DNA of 64,000 nt. Origin: Thelephora terrestris (taxonomy: Eukaryota; Basidiomycota; Agaricomycetes; Thelephorales; Thelephoraceae). The translations under genes and the position numbers were made by a program. The stretch covers positions 186,001 to 250,000 of the forward strand of contig WIUZ02000025.1 of the NCBI GenBank assembly GCA_015956445.1. The letters are read 5' to 3'. A model generated the notes under the pieces. The model searched no databases. It was not told the DNA's origin and saw nothing but the letters and a program-made list of their open reading frames with translations. Position 1 is the stretch's first letter. Every line of letters starts with the position of its first letter. Shown piece by piece: positions 58,938 to 64,000 of the stretch.

Positions 58938-60551
58938 CCGTTCAGTTCTCCACCAGCGGCCAGAGTGCCGGGAGTTATATCCTCTGATTTTGATGTATGA
59001 CCTGTGATTTATGTTTCGACTTATTATTATGTATGTTTCGACTTACTATCAACGCGTTCATCCCCGTCTTCTGTTGGTGCAATAGCTCCCTAGGAACCAC
59101 TCCTGTTGAGTGACCTGAATGCGTTACATGTGACATGGGGAGTTCCAACACTCCCCTGTGCACAGTGAAACCAGGGATTGTGAGGTTACCGGCCTCTCGA
59201 CCTTCCGGGGTGGTTTCTCAAGAACGTGTCGTTCAAAAACGCTCGCACGCGAGTCATCTTCATGAAAATGGACGGAAGCCACGCGTGGCGTTTGTAGATC
59301 GCTTTGGGACAGGCGTACCCTTTAGTGCCGTCGCTAGTTCGTGTTTCCGCCTTGTGAGTCCGATGCGTTTTCCTAGCGCGCAAAGATGCAGAGATCCACG
59401 TGAACATCTGTCTACGCGAGGAGGATTAGCAGCGCGCACATGTAAGGCAGTCCCCTCGTTCAACATTGCTGGTCGCTACAACAGTTGCGGTTCCTTGCAC
59501 GAGAGGTTCCCAGTCTCGGCGTTCCTTTTCGCGAGGTACGATCCGTGAAGGTTCAGGTTGTTCTCATCAAGCACTACAGTAGGACCAGAATAAGCTCTTG
59601 GATCATGAGAAGAACGGGTCGGATGATATTCGAGCGATTTTTTGACGGATATTAGTGCACTGCATGTAGATGTCGGCGACCAAGCAGTGAGCACGCCAGT
59701 GAACTGAAGGACTCCTTCCAGAGTCGGTCGGGTTACATCTCAGTGCGACTATCGCGCGCTTCTTTGCTTTCCCTGTTCATAGAGTGAATGAGATACCAAA
59801 TGTTGCTGGACTTCGATGATCCAGGCTGGGAGTCTGGTGATGAACGCAGCGGGACGTACCTCATTGCGGCAGATCCCCGCCCAGAAACCAGGGGCGATAC
59901 AAGCTGGGCAGACCGAACTTCCTCTACTCCAAACCTCGCTACAGTACCTACCTTTAAGCGTCCACTTGGTGTGACAAGAGTTGACACCTATTGACGTATC
60001 GGGCAGCTAAGAAGATACTTATGTACTGCGAGGTTTTTGTGCGGGCCATAATCTTCGCCTTTTGCCGGCCCAGCCTCACATGATCTTCGTCTTGGCGTCA
60101 CAAATTCCTTGGCACTGGCAGTGACACTCCGCCATCCCGGTCCCCTGTGCCTAACTGGAACAGGTATGCGTTTGATTGTTTTCAATTTGCCGCCCGTGCT
60201 CTAAGTTTCGACCTCCACCAGGGAGATGCGCCATCGAGATGACCTGTAGGGGTTCAAACAAACGATAGTTGGGTCTCAAAGTATCAAACGGTGGTACCAA
60301 CATGGGGTGGAAACGTTTTGGACACCGAGGCAACACACAAGCCTTGGCGATTTCATGACACCGTGCTTGATGTCTATGCTTGCAGGCCCAGGTCGTAAAC
60401 CTAGAATGGATTGGGCTGTGGCAGATGGGCGCCACATTGTCTTCGGGCTGTTGTCGAACCAGGCACGCGGCGTGGTTAGACCCGAAAGCCCAAAATTCTC
60501 TTGCGCTTCCTTCCGTGTCCCCCCTCCCCGCACCGCCCAAACCAGACTGCA
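58938..60551. other. Intergenic, no gene recognised
   Basis: About 1.6 kb. A plus-strand frame at 59135-59548 and minus-strand frames around 60150-60550 are open for over 100 codons, but they show no domain, signal peptide or supported intron. No repeat noticed. It must contain the promoter of the cysteine-rich protein gene. Confidence 0.5.
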
Positions 60552-63500
60552 ATGTTGCTCTGGGAAATCATCATTTGTCTCTTCTCTGCTAATCTCGTCG
60601 TCTCTGGGTTCGCTTCACCCGAGCACCTCGCGGACTATGACCTAAAGACGTCGTCGCAACCATTGGAAATCACCTTGCAGCGTCGGGAATCTCCGGATGC
60701 CCTTCACCTCCTACGTGGTCTCCTGGTGGTTAGAAATGCTTCGCCGTTGAAGGAAAATTTGCAGAAGAGGGATTCGCCAGATCTTCACCTCATCATCGGT
60801 CTCCTGGGGCCCTGGAACGCTCTACCTGAGGTCGCGGACGAAGATTCAAGCGCAACCTTACGACCACCGGAGAGAAGTTTGCAGAGTAGGGGTTTATCGG
60901 AAGGTCTTCACGTCATACGTGGTCTCCTGATAACCAGGCAGCAGTGTCCTACTGGTTACGGACAGTGTAGTAACGCACCACAGTGAGTATCTTACCTTTC
61001 GTTTCCGCTCGATTTTTTTCCGCTCTTCTGCCACCGTTTCCCTCCTAAGCCTCTTGCCGTTGTGGTTATCTGTGTGTTGTACCACGAACCATGTGCGCGT
61101 TTGGAGCGGGTGAGCCTAGGGGGGGGGGACGCACGTAAGTATGATCAGTTATAGTCAAGAAGGCCTCTGCGTCGTTGGCTGTAATCGATCGTACCTCAAT
61201 CATAGCCTCATTTTCTTCCAAACATATGCTCATACACATAAAATCATTTCTGAAAGGTGTTGTCCGAATGGCGGTCAGTGCTGCGGCACCACAGGTGAGG
61301 ACAATCCCCAAGATCCCCTGGACTCCAACCCACCCCTGACCGTTTTGTGTGGTTGTTAGGATGCTGCCAGAGTGGTCAATCCTGCTGCGGTACAGGATGC
61401 TGTAGTTCGGGGTACATTTCACTCAACTACAACAACTGAATCGCGAACGGTCTTCTGATTCCATTGGATATAGCTACACCTGTGCCACGGTAAATGGTCA
61501 AACCGGATGTTGTCCGAGCGGTCAAAATTGCAGTGATAGTACCCCTAAATGTGCGACCTCTGGTTATGTTGTGTGCGCCGGAGAGAACTTCTGCTGCCGT
61601 ACGTCCATCTCCCTTTCACAGCCGATCTCTTTGCGTCATCTTTGCACTTCTAGCACCTGGCTACACATGCTTACGTGACTCCGCTGGTAATCCGCAATGC
61701 AAGTCTCCAGACCCTCCGAAGTGCCAAAATTCCAGTTACGTCGTGTGCAGCGGAGACAACTTCTGTTGCCGTACGTTCATCCTTTCTGTACCGGGCTGAA
61801 ATCTTTAACCAGCTTTTTTTTCACTCTTTAGCACCCGGATACACTTGCTACCGTGACTCTGCGGGACAACCCCAGTGCAAGTCCCCGACTCCTCAATGCC
61901 AGAATTCTAGTTATGTTGTGTGCAGTGGAGAGAACTTCTGCTGCCGTACGCCCGTTCTCTGCACAGAACCGATCTCTCTTACCGAGCTTATTTTCCTTTA
62001 TAGCACCTGGATACACGTGCTTACGTGACTCTGCTGGACAACCACAATGCAAGTCCTCAACTCCCCAATGCCAGAATCCGAGTTATGTTGTGTGCGCCGG
62101 AGAAGACTTCTGTTGCCGTATGTCCATTTGCTCAATGAATCGAACCGTCTCAGTCAACATTTTTCGCCTCTAGCGCCCGGAGACCCTTGCTACCGTGACT
62201 CTGCCGGACAACCACAATGCAGGTCTCCCACCCCTCAATGCTCTGATCCTAGTTATGCTGTGTGTAGCGGGGAGAACTTCTGCTGCCGTATGCCCATCCG
62301 CTTTGTGCAGAAACAATCTGTCTCAGGAAGCTCATTTTTGCTTTTAGCATCCGGGTATACATGCTACCGCAACTCGGTCGGAAACCCGCAATGCAAACCT
62401 CCGAACCCTACATGTATAACTCCCGATTATGTTGTATGCTCTGAAGACAACTTTTGCTGCCGTACGTCTATCTTCTTCGAACTGCGATTTGTCATAGTCA
62501 GCTCGTTTTTACTCCTAGCATCCGGGTACAAGTGCTACCGTGACGCTAGCAACAACCCGGTATGTGTCACCCCCACCACAACCATCCAGCCCACGCTCGG
62601 CAACACGGCGCTTCCTAATGCAGCGACAGCGCTCGCGGACCCCGGCGTTTCCCCAGCATCAGGCTTCGGGACCTCCGCGGCTCCTATACCTTCTTCCTCC
62701 ATCATGTCAATCCACCAGACCAAAGTCGGTCCGATCATTGGTGGTGTGGTTGGGGGTCTCGCTGGGGCTGCCATCATAATCACTGCCCTTTATTGCTTGC
62801 TGAAGGGGAGGCACCGTGGCGGGCAAGCCCATCGCCCTGAGGTTCTCGATCCCGTTGACATGATGACTGGTGAATGTACAAACCTTCGTTGAATACCCCA
62901 CAACGAACATTGAGGTCTTACCAAAACTCCGTTAGATCACGTGGATCCGTTCCCCCCTGTCGCCGCCGCACAGGATCCTTCGTATGCTACCTTTGGACCG
63001 GACCCTCAGTCCGCGAATTCCGCTGGCAGTTCGAATTGGCCACCTACCGATAGCTCTCAACGTCCTTTGTCTACGAGCTCTGATGGACTGCGTTCCCAGT
63101 CTGCGAACTCCGCCGGCAGTTCGAACTGGCCATCTAACGTTCCCGTGCAGGGTCCTTCATATCTTAGCTTTCGTGGACCGGACCCTCAGTTCGCGAATCC
63201 CGCGAATCCCGCTGGCGGTTCGAACTGGACACCTACAGTTACCTCTCAACGTCCTTGGTCTCCTGGCTCCGATGAACTGGGTCCCCAATCTACGAACTCC
63301 GAGACCAGCTCGAGCCGGCCATCTAACCCACCTTTCAGGCAGAGCGGTGTCAGCACGCTTCCATCGCAGTACCAGCAGTCTTATAACACTGCTGAACCGT
63401 GGTCCGGAAAGGTCCCTCCGCCTCTGATAGCCCAGAATATTCAAGAAGTGCCGCGACCCGGCGTCCGGCATGAAGACTCCGGAGTCAGGTTTGACATGGA

Positions 63501-63573
63501 TGAGGAGGGAGTACCTGGCCCACCACAATTACCGGAAGACCCCGACCTCCCTCCCACATACACGCCAAATTAA
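60552..63573 (+). CDS. Receptor-like surface protein with tandem cysteine-rich exons
   Basis: No named family recognised. ATG 60552 starts a signal peptide (MLLWEIIICLFSANLVVSG). The ectodomain begins with a degenerate repeated region (LHLLRGLLVVRNAS, LHLIIGLLGPWNA, LHVIRGLLITRQQ), then small granulin-like CC modules (CCPNGGQCCG, CCQSGQSCCG). Six cysteine-rich modules follow, each on its own exon (61474-61598, 61654-61770, 61832-61945, 62004-62117, 62174-62287, 62348-62461), reading like GYTCYRDSAGQPQC...SYVVCSGENFCC. The exon from 62519 carries a half-module, a Ser/Thr/Pro stalk and one TM helix IIGGVVGGLAGAAIIITALY with glycine zippers, followed by basic KGRHRGG. The last exon (62936-63573) is a cytoplasmic tail with repeats of SANSAGSSNWP and a terminal PPTY (PPxY) motif. 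A role as sensor or adhesin is inference. Confidence 0.8.
61654..62461 (+). repeat. Tandem array of five near-identical phase 1-1 exons
   Basis: Exons of 117, 114, 114, 114 and 114 bp, separated by introns of about 56-61 bp, repeat every 170-178 bp. Every exon starts after TAG with CA or CG and ends TGC C before GTACG or GTATG. Being symmetric in phase, any number of copies keeps the reading frame. Confidence 0.9.
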
Positions 63574-64000
63574 AATCCGAGTTGCGCCAACCCTAAGCTC
63601 CGTTTTCAGTTGGGTTTTGGGTTTTTTTTTGGTCGATTTCGATTTCATGAATCGTATGATTTTTGTTTGACCCTGTATCTGCGTAGACCTTATACTTCGG
63701 ACACTTTTCTGCTGTATCTCACTCACGACCTTCTCCCCCGTTCACAGTCCCTGTGGTTTCAGCCTCTGTTTTCGCCAGAGCCTTTTTCGAAATCATCTCG
63801 TCCAATCACTTCAACGCCCAGTTTTAGCTCAGGTTCGGCGCCCTTCATAAATTTCCGACCACTATGGGAGTGGGCACAGGTCAAGCAAAACCTGTCCTTA
63901 GCCCAGTCTCGATCTTTTTACGAAACGAACAAATCTTCATGCGGGCTGAAACCCACTGAAACACGCAATAGCTTCCAAATTCTGCGCTATCAATACATAG
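63574..64000. other. 3' flank of the surface-protein gene
   Basis: T-rich 3' region (TTTTTTTTGG near 63625), then nothing recognised up to the window edge. Confidence 0.5.

Noticed and set aside
59135-59548. 137-codon plus-strand frame
   Set aside because: Cys/Arg-rich chance-like composition with no domain, signal or splice evidence.
61474-62461. Regular repeats of about 175 bp considered as a satellite or CRISPR-like array
   Set aside because: The units are exons with clean splice sites and conserved cysteines, in a eukaryotic genome; there is no repeat-spacer structure.

Overview
The window is nuclear DNA from a basidiomycete fungus, most likely an agaricomycete (mushroom-forming). The evidence is short GT-AG introns of about 50-80 bp in nearly every gene, families typical of that class (a fruit-body lectin of the Agaricus bisporus type, fucose-specific lectins, a fungal 7-TM family, an F-box-like protein, a two-TM protein of unknown role) and housekeeping genes with fungal architecture. 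Many genes are recognised only by translating several short exons, so exon limits are given where I could fix them.

Layout. 1-9.2 kb, all minus strand: adenosine deaminase (cut by the left edge), an arrestin-like protein, an unknown two-TM protein and a secreted S1/P1 nuclease. 9.6-11.7 kb: a cytochrome P450, divergent from the nuclease. 12.3-13.1 kb: remains of a 7-TM gene. 13.2-25 kb: a tandem array of three units built on a fucose-lectin gene (one remnant, two complete). 25.7-34.7 kb: a compact housekeeping block with NADPH-P450 reductase, a membrane-anchored SET protein, YAE1, a BCP-type peroxiredoxin, TIM9 and DAHP synthase. 35.0 kb: tRNA-Asp. 35.2-39.1 kb: an inverted copy of part of the array carrying a third complete lectin gene. 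40.5-44.1 kb: the complex I NDUFA9-type subunit and ALG11, convergent. 45.7-51.0 kb: an Agaricus-type lectin, a duplicated non-coding block and a fourth, diverged fucose-lectin gene. 52.5-58.9 kb: an F-box-like gene split by a young Copia retrotransposon. 60.6-63.6 kb: a surface protein made of tandem cysteine-rich exons, a single TM helix and a cytoplasmic tail.

The main theme is a lectin island. Four intact six-bladed fucose-lectin genes, one remnant and one galactose/GalNAc-type lectin lie within 38 kb, interleaved with conserved single-copy genes. The tandem array came first; an inverted segment spanning a unit junction then appeared beyond the housekeeping block, 72 bp from a tRNA gene. 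A MITE insertion is present in one duplicate and absent from three, which orders the events. P450 reductase (25.7 kb) is the electron donor for P450s such as the one at 9.6 kb. The other housekeeping genes show no functional link to the lectins.
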